64,000 nucleotides of DNA from Paralichthys olivaceus (GCF_024713975.1 NC_091107.1:17971501-18035500), one strand, 5' to 3'; positions 47,701 to 59,618 are shown, counted from the stretch's first letter. Program-made: numbers and translations. The notes: generated from the sequence alone by a model not told the origin.

Positions 47701-50700
47701 ATATAGTCTTTGGACACTTCTACACTTTTATGGTTTCCCTCCTCAACACTCAAATCAGATGTTGCAGTTCTTCCGCTGGACGTTGGTCAGTTACACAAGC
47801 TTTAATGAGAAGCTGTATTGCTGCTACTTGGATGCGTCTTGTTGCCTCCATTCCTCGTCAGAGCCCATGGTGACCACACGTCGCCCTTCAACTTGCTGCT
47901 CCCCCACTGCCTACTGCATAGTCTCACAGAGACAGCAAAACAATACTGCTGCCACAACTCTCCACTCCCCTCTCTCCATGGTTTGTTTACAGACAAAAAC
48001 CTATTACATTTAAATACATTATTGTATCTGGTCTACTATGAGGTGAAAAAACTGCTGTAAAGAAATGTCCATACAATTTTTTAATTTCCTCAAGTAAAGA
48101 AATTAACATCAAAAGGGGAGTGAAGAACAATTACTTTAGTGATAGACACTTGCATCCCCCCACTAGCAGCATGCCAGGTTTGGCACAACTACAGCAAGAA
48201 CCCAGTTTACATAGCAGAGAAGGCACAATACTGGCTTTGTCCCTCAACTCACACAGACATCTCTCTAAAAGTCTTGTACAGACTCTCGTGGAGAGAGCAG
48301 AAATCTGTCAGTCAATACAATCTCACATCTTCCTGTCGTTCGGCCAAATATTCAGTTTATGGAATCTTGGTTTCATGTATTGGAATCCATATTTAAGAAT
48401 AATTGAGACTATTCTAGCTGAGCTGCTGCAGTCCCTTTAATGCTGGAAGACATATTCAAAAAAGGCACCATAAAGATTTTAAATGTTGTGACCTTGTTGT
48501 TAAGTAACGTAAGAGGGCTGACACAAGCTGTGGCAGTTAACTATTGACAGTGGGGACCATGTGACCAGAGTGTGAATGGAGGGAGGCTTTCTATTGCGCA
48601 ATTCACACTCACTGTATGTGTGTATGGCCATTAGTCTGTGCATGTGTGTGTGGTAAAGGTGGGGAAAATGCTTGCATCTCAAAAACAAGACATTATTGAA
48701 ACATTGAGGAAAAATTAACTTTGAAGTAACGTGCAGTACACGCCTGTTGTCCGTGTTGCAACTACCTTATTGCAAACTGGAAATAGTTGCAAAAACCACA
48801 GTACTTAAAAATGTGTTGTTTAATTGATTGAGTAAAAAAGTAACAACTGTGATGATCACCTTTTTCAATTAAAAAAGTCAGAGGATTCAATATTTTTTCG
48901 GTATGAGGACTAAAACACATTTGAAATCATATCTTTGATGTGTATTTTTTTTTACCAATATTAGACACATTACATAACTGTCAGCTTAATCAATAATGAA
49001 AATAATTACCTCTAGCTATAGTACAGAACGATGCACTATGGAGATTGACACATGATGACAAACTATTTGAACTAAAGCCTGTCCTTTGCTTGTGTCTGTC
49101 TTTTGTAAACAGCGTGACATTGGAATATTAGAAGTCATCAAGTTTATTTGAAACACAATATCACATTGATGGCCCCCGGTGACAGAACTGGAAGGAGCGG
49201 CCTTAGCCACAGCTCTTACATTAATGATGAAGAATAGTAAGTACCTTATTCATCTCTTCAGCCTAGATCTCCACCAGCTTAGTTACCATTATTTATGACC
49301 AGTTACAATTCATACTGATTAAATAATCTTCATGTGGGTAATTTTGCTAAATAAGATTGGTGCATACAAGCATAAGAATCTAACTACATCACAGGGACTA
49401 TTCATGTGACTGCTATCATATAATGTCACTGTTTTAAGACTCACAGTAGATTACACTGAGTACAACACTTAAATATTCAACGTAAACAATGCAAGGCATG
49501 CTGAACACTGCTTTATGAAAAACATACCAGGTGTAAAACATAGTTGTAGCAGATCTGTGGAGTGAGGAGAGTAATGCTTGATTACTGGCTGACAAGATAA
49601 GCAAGGTGCAGTGCCTTATGGCTTATGATTAGACACAAGATAGTGGGGTGGGGCCACTGTCACCTGCTCCAAGTCATACACTCCAAGTCTTTGTGCAAGA
49701 ATGTCTGTCACAGGAGATGGATTGAAACAACTACAACGAATTTTAAAAATAGCCTCCCATGTTCTTCTTCATAATCAATTCATTTTTGGTTACGCTCCAT
49801 AAATTCCCTGACTTCAATACAAAGATACCAAATTTGCACACACTTCAAAAACTAATCATCAGTGGAACCTATTACTCTCAGTAACGATGAGAGCAGGATC
49901 TGAATAATGTTCTGACTTGTCTTTCCATATCACAGAGGGAGTGACTTAAGCTCTCTGTGACACGATTAACAGAGCAATGACCTCATAATGTGATATGTGT
50001 ATCGGATCATGTTTGTGCAAAACCTCAAACAGAAATAAATACTGTTGCACAAAATCTAGGTGTGGAAAAAGCAGTTTATCAGTGGAACAGTGTGCACATA
50101 GACATTGAAACAGCTTTGATTGTTGGAAATCTTTAGAAGACACATACATGGTCACACTATGAGGAACTGTATGCTTTTTTGCCAGGATATTATGTTTTTA
50201 AGGTAATTGGTTAATACTTATCATCAGAAAAGCCATCTTCCACTGAATGGAAAGTGTAGTGAGGAAACTTGACTCCACCAGAACAAGTTTATTACTAAAG
50301 ACTGGCAGTGGGTGAATTAAGGCTTTGAGATGATGGCCTACTATTTCTGTCCCGCACAATGGTCAGTTGTTAGCAGGTATCATGCTTGATGTAAGAGTCC
50401 TTTAACCTCTGACAGGCTCTGCTGATGCTGGTCTGCTGACCTCTGACCTCTCTGGAGCATCAGAAGAACCCCCCCCCCAACAGCAAACAGAGATGTATAT
50501 AGAGCAAGGGTTTGTGGGATATGTAGTGATGGGAGCCGCAGTGGGAGCATCAGTAGTGCTTTATTGTACAGGGGTTCTGTGAGACATCACACAAGTTTAG
50601 TAAATCATCAAGCTACAACAACATCCCTGTAAAGTAAACACTAGCTTGTCGTGATTTAGCTTTGGTTTGCACCTCTGGCGATGCCACTGTCAACAGAAGG

Positions 50701-51077
50701 TGTATTTATATCCCGATGTAATATTAGTTAATTTTGTTTTATTCTATAAACAACTTGAATGAAGCTCTTCTTGAATCGAACCGGTAACTTGACTTGCTAC
50801 AGGACACCGTTGGGGCTTCTTAGCTGAAGTTGTGAAGCTAACGTTAGCTAACGGTTAGTTAGCTCGTTTTGTTGTTGTAAAACTAGCTTCTCCCCTGCGT
50901 GTCGGAAACACTTAACGGCTAACGACACTGAACTAAATCACCCACCTCTATTTTGTCGACGTTCCTGGCACAGCCGACGACCCTCATGCCTTGCTGGACC
51001 AGTGCCCGGGCTGTAGCCGCTCCAATTCCCACCGAGGCTCCGGTCACCAGGGCCACTCTGCCTTTCCACCGCTCCAT
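35779..51077 (-). CDS. dhrs11: DHRS11, cytosolic short-chain dehydrogenase/reductase, complete
   Basis: NADP(H)-dependent short-chain dehydrogenase/reductase; the human enzyme reduces keto groups of steroids and other carbonyls. Coding exons (- strand): 50946-51077, 37778-37987, 36984-37078, 36281-36410, 36050-36142, 35899-35964, 35779-35820; 255 residues (human 260) with all phases consistent. The Rossmann fold shows TGASVGIG (residues about 12-19, cofactor loop), NNAG, the catalytic Ser in NINSMSG and YSATK (Tyr and Lys of the active site), then [10 protein letters not shown]. The C-terminus [12 protein letters not shown] matches the human end closely. The start [13 protein letters not shown] is chosen because it aligns with the human protein; human has five more residues before it. 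The first intron is 13 kb, the longest in the window. The neighbour ggnbp2 lies upstream on the same strand, as in human 17q12. Confidence 0.97.
38713..38920 (+). mobile_element. MITE, copy A (partial)
   Basis: Begins with a 27-base terminal arm (GCTTTCAGACATGCACTGAA and on to ctctgga, 38713-38739) that is the exact reverse complement of 46197-46223. The interior (gaggggc...tgtgagaa, ctagtaaaact, gaatgtcc-gaatgag) also matches copy B. The right end is not identifiable, so this copy appears truncated. No transposase frame is seen. The superfamily is not assigned. Confidence 0.75.
40129..40163 (+). repeat. 11-base tandem repeat
   Basis: Three copies of GGTGAGCTGAA in a row, followed by a partial fourth. 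Each unit contains a GGTGAG splice-donor-like word. No function is claimed. Confidence 0.8.
45859..46223 (-). mobile_element. MITE, copy B (with both ends)
   Basis: Ends are inverted: the left edge reads ccattttcagacatgaac and the right edge, reversed, reads gctttcagacatgcactgaa. About 365 bases long and non-coding. Oriented opposite to copy A, 7 kb away in the same intron. A clear target duplication was not found. An open frame of 134 codons across it (45871-46275) is not evidence for a gene. Confidence 0.7.
46820..46988 (+). repeat. Dispersed fish repeat, copy 4 (fragment)
   Basis: Words ttgccaaggttatgt, ggttgttggtttgtttaattgtcagcagga, gcaccaaacttggtgaagg and gtgcagatcc place this in the same repeat family as the copy at 31530, in the same orientation but much shorter. 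Confidence 0.5.
46990..47310 (+). mobile_element. LINE 3' end with tail (L2/Rex-like)
   Basis: A decayed frame reads [15 protein letters not shown], then [15 protein letters not shown], matching the pattern at the very C-terminus of LINE reverse transcriptase proteins (WNSLP...R, LKTHLFSLAF). A T-rich 3' UTR follows, ending in tgccatataaataaacttgg, a typical fish LINE tail. Only the last few dozen codons are present and an in-frame stop breaks them. Family within L2, Rex or CR1 groups is uncertain. Confidence 0.65.
50837..50863. promoter_or_regulatory. GCTAACGTTAGC palindrome near the dhrs11 start
   Basis: A perfect 12-base palindrome at 50838-50849, followed by an overlapping TTAGCTAACGG and a further TTAGTTAGCT, about 85-110 bases downstream of exon 1. 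The same 12-mer occurs in the ggnbp2 5' region at 59308-59319. Function unknown. Confidence 0.4.
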
Positions 51078-52340
51078 CTCTCCTGCCTGCTGCCTGCCTG
51101 CTGCCTGTCTGAGCGGGCACCCTGAGCACCGACGCACCGCTCCTGCTGCTGCTGTAATGTCCTGTCTGCTCACCTCACTGTCGCAGTGTTTTTGAACTAA
51201 TAATCACAATATAATCACACGAAGGGATCCGGCAGCCACGAGCTCCTGCCTGAGTCTGCAGCAACCAGGTCGGCGGCAGCCAGTGGACCTGAAGCCCGGA
51301 TCCATGCGCTCCGCTGGATGAAATATGAAGAGGAGCAGAGAGGACAAACGTTTGCTTCACGTCACCTCCCACCTCGTTTTTCAGCCCACGAGCTCCGAGT
51401 TTTTCTCAGCGCGTGGTCATCTACCGTCATCTGGTGGATTCAACGAACCACCGGTGACTGCTTTGCGTGTTGCCTTCACGATTTCCTGTTATCAAAATAA
51501 TCTTTTACACAGGATCATTTGTAAACAGCCATCTTGTTTTTTCTAGAGATCAATCCCTGCGTGTATGTCTCTGCTGCAACACAGCTGATATTGTCATCAA
51601 GCAGGTACATGCAGCAACTGAAAACATACAGTGATGACAATGTCAACACGTGGTATTAAATAAGTCTTTAAGACAATTTAGTAAAGGCACAGCTGTATCA
51701 GAGAATTTATGAATGTAGAGAATATATTTAATACTGCTCTGGCTGCATCTCAACTGAGAATATTGTAATTTCCTATAAAAAGGGAAGGCAGTGAAATCTC
51801 CATGAACTCACTCAACCCAACTCCAGGTTATGTGAAGAATGAATTCATGAATTTGGTTGACTTACACTTTCAGTGAACTATACATTTTACATCAAAATTG
51901 AAATGGGGGAAATAGATACTCATGGGTAAATATTATATAATTAAATAATGTATTATTAGTTTAGCAGGAAAGCCTTGAAGTATTAGCAGAGGATGATAAG
52001 CTACATACTATTTGCTTTAATTCATACTGAATATGCAAAATAGAGTATCATCTGTTTAACTTGTATTGTTTCAGATAAGCTGACATTGGAATATTCCTCC
52101 GGATGTCCAGTTCCCTGATTGTGAGAATTTCAATCGGGATATTAACTAAATAATGTCCTTAACTTAAAACCTGGCTTACAACCTGTCTGATAAGCTGGTC
52201 CTGTGTGCAGTGTTAAAATGTTAAAGGCCAGGACTCACAGAAAAAGATGAACACTAACAATCTCAGATCAAAATAGAGTTGAGGACTCATGAGGTCAAGT
52301 AAACAATGAACAAATGTATAATGCATACTAATAAATATTC
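51078..52340. other. dhrs11 5' flank and gap to the ggnbp2 3' end
   Basis: The first 230 bases are GC-richer (gctgctgctg and many CG dinucleotides) and probably hold the dhrs11 promoter and 5' UTR. The rest is AT-rich and I see no gene. Confidence 0.55.
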
Positions 52341-52346
52341 TTTATT
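52341..52346 (-). terminator. ggnbp2: Candidate ggnbp2 polyadenylation signal
   Basis: TTTATT on + gives AATAAA on -, 527 bases beyond the ggnbp2 stop. The intervening sequence is non-coding 3' UTR. Confidence 0.55.
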
Positions 52347-52872
52347 TAGTAAATTTCTCACATTGCGCTCTTAACATCACACCCAATTCCTTATTACAAA
52401 TGGATGTTTATTCTCTGTAAAATCTTTAAATTTAGAATTTCTGTACACATTAAATGGTACAACCTCTACCACTACACTGAAGTGTCACCAAAGACAAATG
52501 ATAGAAAACAAAAAAGTAAAAGAAAAAACCCCACAAGACTCCAAAAAAAAAGTATCCCCAATTTCACAGCTTGCAAAGCATGATTACAGATTCCACTGAG
52601 CTCTTAACCAACAACCCTACAGGAGACCAACAACACGTAGCTAGGCTTGGTCAAAGTGAACAATTACAGATGAGAGTGGGCGAGAAATGAGACAGCGAAG
52701 TGTGTTGGTTTACGAGTGCAAAAGAGAGAGGTGACCAACAGAAAGTAAGAATTACATTTACTTTGAAGGAGAAATGAGCGAACAAGACACCAAATATAAG
52801 TCAAGATTTTATCTTTTCTAAACATGTTGCAGCAGTGGTCGTGTTTCTCCCAGGGGAACATCATTAGTGCAG

Positions 52873-55800
52873 TTAAGTGACACTGGTGGTGGTGGCAAAC
52901 CACTTTCCACACACTGGCTTACTGCGCTCAGTGACGCGGCAGTAGTTGGTGAATTTCTCTTTCAGAAGCTGACGGTACTGGTGGCGGTTGTTGTAGAAGG
53001 ATTTGTTTCTTTCTAGAAATGCCTGGATTTCGTCCTGTGTCAGACAGTTCTCTTCATCTGAACTCACCTCTGAATCATCCTGAATTCAAACACAACAAGA
53101 GAAGAGAAAGTTAAATAAGTAAACAGCAGACTGTCAGCTGTGACAAACATAATAAACACATCACTTACCAGAAGTTCCACAAGACTTGTGTGAGGGCTGA
53201 GGTTCCTTTGATGTACTGCCCATGGTAGCCGTAGTGCAATGCTGGAAAACGTATTGCCACATAAGGAGGAAAAGATTTCTTTGGTTCGGCAAGTGTGCGA
53301 TGATGGTGAACCGTGGCCTGTTGTGTTCCCAGCTGACACGCAGCCTTCACATTTTAGTCCCTGTAGAAAGGTGTATGCTTTCATTAAAAATATGCTGCAT
53401 GGTATATTCTGTAAACAGCATGTGAATTCTCAAGCTTGTTACCTCACCTGATCATTGCATAAACCCTTTCCCTTCCTTTTCTTTTTTTTACTCTTGCATT
53501 GAGTGTTCTCCTCAGAGTGTTGCCAGCAGTCCAGACAACTGTCTATGCCCTCCTCCTCCTTGCCTTCAGCGCAGTGATGGACAGTCGGCTCATCTCCTTC
53601 AGAGGGTAAACAAGAACAAGACTGTGAGGAAGTGGATTCAACTACACTACATTGTATCTTTTAAAAGATTCCCTGAAATGGGTTCATAGTCCTTGAGCAG
53701 CTCAGAGCTACTCCAAGCCGACCTGCTACGTCGTGGTTGCAGATCCCCTCAGAGCAGGCTACGTCGGAGCCTTCTCGTGATCCTATGTCACTGCCCTCCA
53801 TGCTTGAGGAGTAGCCGCAGTCACTACCATTGCTGTGGGTGGACAAATCTGGGGAAATGTGGAAAAACATTTAATTTCAGGGTCCTTAGGAGTTTACTGC
53901 ATTATCAAGAAAAAATATTCTATGTGCATCTTTACCTTGTTTGGTGTTGTCTGAGCAGCTACAGGAAGTACTTATGTTGGCAGCGATGCTCGCCTCACAC
54001 CTGGCCTCCTCCTCCTCATCGTCGTGGCTACCACAGACCTTGCAACTGTCTTTCACAGACTCAAGAGAATCCTGCAAAACACCAAATGAGTGGAATGAAT
54101 TACAGGCGGTCAAATGTGTAGCTGTACAGTATGTGTAGAGTACATGTAGTGTGTCCCAGACTCTTTATGAGTGAGTTTACCTCATCCAGAGTTTTGTCCT
54201 TTTCCTCTGACTCCTGTTCACTTATGTCGAAACCACACTTGTTTTTGCGTCGATTTTTTCGCTTTTGCCTCTTTTTCTCCTGCTTCAGCTCTTTGGCTCT
54301 CTCCTCCTCAGACAGCTCCTCGACAAACTGCTCTAGCCGACTGATCCCCTGCATCTTCTCCACTGCCATCTGGGGGGGGGGCACGATAATACATAAAATG
54401 TCACTCAGCTATAATCCATTATCTGACAAATATCTAAAATCATATCATACACACACTGGCTTAGATTTTGCATACCTCAAAACTTTTGCGTAGTGCATCA
54501 ATTCCCAAATGGAACAATATCTGCCAGGTCTGCTCCTCAGCTCGTAGTTTCTGCCAGATCCTGTGCAGCCGCTCATAGAGATGTATACCCAGACAAGTCA
54601 GGACCTCCTCTTGTGCAATGTCAATGGTCTTGGCATGTCTCTCTCTACGCCTTTAAAAAAGAAAATCAAAACGATAAATAAATACATTGAAAGGAATAAG
54701 GTATGACAGAAACTGTCTCAAATGAAACAGACATTTTCACTGGTGATTGTCACTGTATAAACCTTGACTTACTCATAACCGCCTGCAAACTCAGGCTCTG
54801 CCCGGCCAAGAAGGTGAGCGATGAAATCTGTTTCGCAGCACACATGGATGTGGCGCTCATGAGGACAACAGCACAGTCCTTCATACAAGGCAGCACAGTA
54901 GCCCTTCTCTTTACTGCAGTCCAACTCCCCCACCAGGATGTTGTACGCTCTCAGCACTTTATTCTTACAGTCAGTGCAAAACCTGTTGACAACAAAGTCA
55001 CATGCAATTAATCCAGTTTTTAAAAAAAACCTGTAACAACTAATTTCAGGACTTTTGAAAATTGTGTCAAGCTATGACAAGCGTGTATTACCTGTGTTTA
55101 CGCAAGTATGTCTCCAGTGTCTCTAGGAGACAGGCACTATCAATGAGGACCACCTCATCCCTGCACTCCTGAGACATAAGCTCCCACACATCCATCCAGC
55201 TCCCCCTGTAAGCAAACATCCTATTATTGTAGCAATGCAATCACAATGTATAATTATCTTAAAGCTGCTGATTTTTAACCAACTTCGATGCCGCAGAAGT
55301 AAGTGGTAACACAACACTGACTATACGGTGACATAGACAAAGGATATTTGATATTAAGACTCCTGTTTCTGGTCACTAATTCATCCTTTTAGTTTTGTTT
55401 TAGTTTCTCCAAACTCATGAGGGAAATGTCAGGCTCTTAAGCAGTTTAATGCTTCATTATGTTCACTACACACTGACTGAGGTTTTCTTTTCCCAGAATC
55501 CACAGCCTTAAAAGCATGGACCTACTGCTTTATGTCCCCGAGCACATTTCCAACAAATAATTATCCAAATATTACAGTGGGTGAGACAAATGACAGATAT
55601 GTGTAATGACCTTGTTTAAATTACACTATACATTTCAGTTAAGGAGATTAACTTGACTGTTCAATCCCAGCCAAACAGTCACCTACTGAAAGATCTTCAG
55701 TATTTACACAACCCAAGATAAGAATGGTACTAAACATTTGCGTAGGTGGAGATTTTCACCGATTTAACAGAAAACACCCAAAGTAATCATGAAGATTAAA

Positions 55801-56668
55801 TTAATCTCTGCAGAACTATTTTCATAATACTGATTGCCAATTTAAAAAACACAGGCCAAATACCATTTGTCATTACAAAGACATTAATTTTATCACCAAG
55901 TTCTGCAGCAATGGTATTTGTGTACATCCTACAAAGTGATGAGGTACTGGAGTTGTTTGAGAATGTTCAGGCTGGAGTTAGAGCTAAACTGTTCTTTTTA
56001 TCTTGTGCCTACCTTCTACTCTACACAAGTCTCTACAAAGACACATACCATGTCATCTTCCAGTAGGGCTGGACGATATTAAGAAAACATGCGTTATGCG
56101 ATAACGTTTAATATCGCGATGACGATATGACTTAAATAAACATAAACAGTCCCTGGCTACTGACCATGGATATCTCCACAGCCAGGAGAAGGCTCACAGC
56201 CCGGCCGCAGCGCCCCAAGATGGGTGCAGACACCCAGGGAGCCATGTACAGCTCCACTATGTCCAATTACAGTGTTAATGTGGGGTCTACATGTTTGGAC
56301 TGTACAATTCTTTTACAGTTTTTTACATCTGTCTCAGTAAATTACTGCTCCTCTGTGTCGCTATCATTCACGCTGTGCATTGCGTCAAAACAACGCATTC
56401 TCTTCCAGCTCTATACATTTACTAAGTTTACAAAATGTTTTTTTTTTTTTTACTCAGAGTTTATACATGTGTCTCCGAGAGAGAGAGGGGAAAAAAAGAG
56501 AGCGAGCGGCTGATGAATGCGCTGTTCTGAAGAAAGATTTAACTCATCAATAAAAGAAACGATCATTATGTGATGAAATGTTGTTATTGTGGTGACAAAC
56601 AGACTGTAGTGAGTTAGAGACGTCAGCTGAGAGAGAGGGAGACAGATGCACACACAGAACAGAGCAGC

Positions 56669-56717
<49 letters not shown>

Positions 56718-58625
56718 ATGCTGTTACTTCCCTCAGGTTCTAGCAACATAAATAAGCTTCATAATTCTTTTATATAATCAACTGCTCATAATGATGAATC
56801 TGATCTGGGACAAACGTGATCACAGGAAGTTTTCACAGCAGAATTTAGTTGGAGGAGCTGTCACTATACTTTTAAGAGAGGACAACTTAAACACAACAGT
56901 CCTGTCTGCTGGGAAGAGTGACTAGTCCACTTCTCAAATGCAGCCTAAAAAAACAATACTTTCAAAACATTCTGAGGAAAAACTTGCACAACTAGAAAAA
57001 ATACTCACCCCAAAGGCTTAGGTTTGTGTGTGTCTAAGGAGTGTAACTGGCACCTCTTGTTCTTTTTACTTTTCGGTATGGCATCAATCATGTCATTCAA
57101 CTTTGTCCTGTAAAAAGAAAAAAGTGAGTAACAAACCCAATATTGTTTTCAAGAGTTAATATAAAATTAGCATCATCATTCTTTGTGTTAGTTTTGTTCA
57201 TTAATTTGCCCCTTGTCAAATCTAAGTGTCAAAAGACTTGACAAACAACAAAAAATTAAGGCCGAAAGCCAACTAATGTGTTCATAACAACTTTTGTCAT
57301 ATTGATTTAAAGTTTGTGTTGGCTTATCTTTTATACCACCACATTTCACTATATCTTACCCATGAACGTAGAAGAGGGTGTAAAGCTTCTTCACATCTGC
57401 TAAACAGGCCTTGGTGACAGAGAGCATGCCTGTGGGTTTCACTGTGAGAGGCTCCAGAGCTGGATTCCCTGATTCCACCAGATGTGAGAAGAGGCGCTCC
57501 ACACTTCGTCTGCAGCCCACACATGGCACCAGCTGAGATAATGCACTGTACACCTCTCTGGATGTCACCATCATGGCAATATTCAAGTCCTGTTGCTTCA
57601 GCTTGGAGTGATACTATAAGACAAGGAAACAACAACCAATGTCACCGCTTTGCTGGGAAGTCACATGAAGACCAACTACACACTCGTTATCACAAGGACC
57701 TGGTCTCGAGCTTTTAGACCCACACCAACAGTGTGGTGCGTTTATACATGTATGCAGGGATATATCAAGTGCTTCATTCATTAAAGGTGAGGTCACTATG
57801 TGTAAAATCAAACAACTCACCTCAGAAAATTGTTTCCATTGAGAATGGTTTATTTCGTGGCTGTCAACATCCACGATACAATCAGAAAATTCCATCACCA
57901 TCTGGCAACATGAGACGAACCACAACAGTTAATAAACATCAATGTCTCTGGCAATATTGTATCACAGAACACATTACTACTGGGTCATGTTTTAGTAAGT
58001 ATCACATGCCAATAATCAAACTCCAATCAAGCTCCCCTTGGTTGTTAACGTTTGTACAATTAAAAATGATTGACTTTTAGTTGCTGGCAGGTGGTCATTA
58101 CTTTTTTCTTAAAGCATCTACAAAAGTAGGAGAATACCCTCAGAGAGATACATTAGGTGTATGACTGTAATATGTACCACACCATTTTAAAAAGGTCATG
58201 GTGGCTCAATAACCTCTGGCAAAGTTTGTTATCCATACAAATCCATAGGAATGTACTCAACTTACTTAAGTACACCTTAAAATGTATTGATACACTTGTA
58301 TGATTATTAGCATATCAAAGTAAAAAAAAAAGATAAAATGTTTGTCCTTCAAACAGGCTGGGCCTTCTTCATGCAACACCTGCACCTTTGCTTCTAGACA
58401 CCAAATGTTATGGAAATGATGTGGAGCACAAACATCTGACCCAAAGAGGGAGATGGCTGTGTTTGCCACATCCCACTTGAGGTCTTAGCAGCCATTCTCC
58501 TTGGGATCACACACATGGAAGAGCTTGCTTACCGTGAGAGTATCATCGATATACAGGGGAATTTGCCTGGCGAGGAACGGGTAGTCTTCTTCCCCTTCCC
58601 TGCACACTGCCACCAGACGTGCCAT
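52873..58625 (-). CDS. ggnbp2: Gametogenetin-binding protein 2 (ZNF403), complete
   Basis: A Cys-rich nuclear/cytoplasmic regulator; the mammalian protein binds gametogenetin and is needed for spermatogenesis and placental development. Coding exons (- strand): 58533-58625, 57821-57901, 57360-57613, 57009-57107, 55092-55205, 54773-54982, 54476-54650, 54181-54369, 53936-54071, 53723-53848, 53448-53596, 53169-53360, 52873-53079, giving 674 residues (human 697). Recognisable parts in order: MARLVAVCRE and RQIPLYIDDTLT at the start; the conserved Cys core (VPCVGCRRSVERLF, FCTDCKNKVLRAYN, CCPHERHIHVCC); HAKTIDIAQEEVLTCLGIHL; a basic stretch KQEKKRQKRKNRRKNK (likely nuclear localisation); NGSDCGYSSSMEGS and GSDVACSEGICNHD; SLVELL; and a conserved tail QYRQLLKEKFTNYC. 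Exons 10-13 are the most diverged from human. The acceptor of the exon ending at 54369 is a run of ten C. Exon 2 carries 34 untranslated bases before the ATG. Confidence 0.97.
56066..56140 (+). mobile_element. DNA-transposon end (non-autonomous), remnant
   Basis: The stretch tagggctggacgatatt...gcgataacg...atatcgcgatgacgatatgac is the characteristic end of a common fish non-autonomous DNA transposon. The far end was not found; it sits in the ggnbp2 intron between 55206 and 57008. The superfamily is probably hAT but not proven. Confidence 0.5.
56671..56716. repeat. TG microsatellite
   Basis: About 23 uninterrupted TG units in a ggnbp2 intron. A T run and GA-rich tract lie just left, at 56439-56510. 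Confidence 0.95.
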
Positions 58626-59549
58626 GACTTATTCCAGTGTGGGTTATGGTGCAGCTCGCCTGTAGGGAACACGCAACACGATCAGATCAGACAACAGCAC
58701 ACAGCTGCTAAGAGCTAATGCTAGTCGACTGCAGGTCATTGCAGCTACAACATCACCTTCTCTCGGTGAAGCCTGCCGTTCACACGACCTGGCACTAAAA
58801 CACGTCGCAACATGTCCCGATGGTGTTGAGGTCGACTACATTTAATTTAACGTCACTAGAACCGACGCACGTCTTTCAGATTTGCCTTGACCCAGATTTA
58901 AGCAGCTAAGTTAGCTGAACAACATGGGAGACGAAAGCTAACGTGTAGGAAGAGGTATGAGGATGTTGTGTGGAAAACCTGTCTGCAGTTCTAAAACTGT
59001 TAAAGTTATGAAGACTGGTTGAAGTACGCTAACATCTATTAGTGGGGTCGATATGATAGAATAGTAACCGATGGCTAGTCACTTTAGGTTAGCATGCTAG
59101 CTCATTTCATATGGCAGCACGGGTTAACGAAGAGAGGAAGCCGGTCGCTGTATTCTAAGCATTGTACCCTAAAGCGATTAGCCTCCACTGTAAAGTGAAG
59201 TTAGTAACACCTTCACAAAGAATAAATACGTTGCAGCGATCATATAGTTATTCTACGCCCTGACGCGAACTTGGCTAACTTACTAGTTAGCTTGGCTACC
59301 ATGCACAGCTAACGTTAGCAAGCTTGGATACGGCTAATATAAAGTTGAGTAGGTGAGCGGCCACTTAGCGACAGCTACTTTCAACAGCTCCTCTAACTAC
59401 AGCTCAAAACATGAGCGGTCACCGTGACACAATATCCACACATCCCGATACTAGCTGCTACTGTTCGAACTTACCAGCTCCTGAAAGTTCCCCTGGAAAA
59501 TAAACAAGTGCGACAGTGAGTGGAGCTGCTGCGGTGGCGGAATCTTCAT
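58543..59549 (-). other. ggnbp2: ggnbp2 5' exon and overlapping spliced upstream ORF
   Basis: A non-coding first exon ends at 59475 with a strong donor (GAGCTG|GTAAGTTCG) and joins an acceptor before 58659. The first exon contains an ATG at 59547-59549. Read through the splice, it opens a 63-codon frame beginning MKIPPPQQLHSLSHLFIFQG, which runs past the ggnbp2 ATG in another frame and stops at 58543-58545. Parts: 59475-59549 and 58543-58659. If transcribed, this frame would compete with translation of the main protein. Whether the transcript starts upstream of this ATG is not shown by sequence. Confidence 0.5.
58700..59474 (-). other. ggnbp2: ggnbp2 first intron with clustered GCTAAC/GTTAGC words
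   Basis: Non-coding. It contains a perfect GCTAACGTTAGC at 59308-59319 and several half-copies (ctaagttagctg near 58907, gctaacgtg near 58936, ggttagcatgctagc near 59088, actagttagcttgg near 59284). Relatively rich in CG. Likely promoter-proximal regulatory DNA. Confidence 0.45.
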
Positions 59550-59601
59550 GACGGATTTGACCTTTGCCCTCCGACGTAGGAGCTGACGTTATCACACAAG
59601 T

Positions 59602-59618
59602 GGCCGCCAGGGGGCGCG
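59602..59618 (+). promoter_or_regulatory. CTCF-like site at the ggnbp2 promoter
   Basis: GGCCGCCAGGGGGCGCG closely matches the CTCF core. It lies about 55 bases upstream of the ggnbp2 upstream-ORF start and close to the probable pigw 3' end. Binding is inferred. Confidence 0.55.

Larger units (their letters stand above)
37988..50945 (-). other. dhrs11: dhrs11 intron 1, about 13 kb
   Basis: No gene is supported inside. It contains two related MITEs, a LINE tail, a fragment of the dispersed repeat, several simple repeats (an A run near 42121, an AATTAATTAATAA run near 43520, an 11-base tandem at 40129) and a GCTAACGTTAGC palindrome near its 5' end. One unassigned protein-like open frame lies at 44916-45122 on the - strand. 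Confidence 0.7.
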
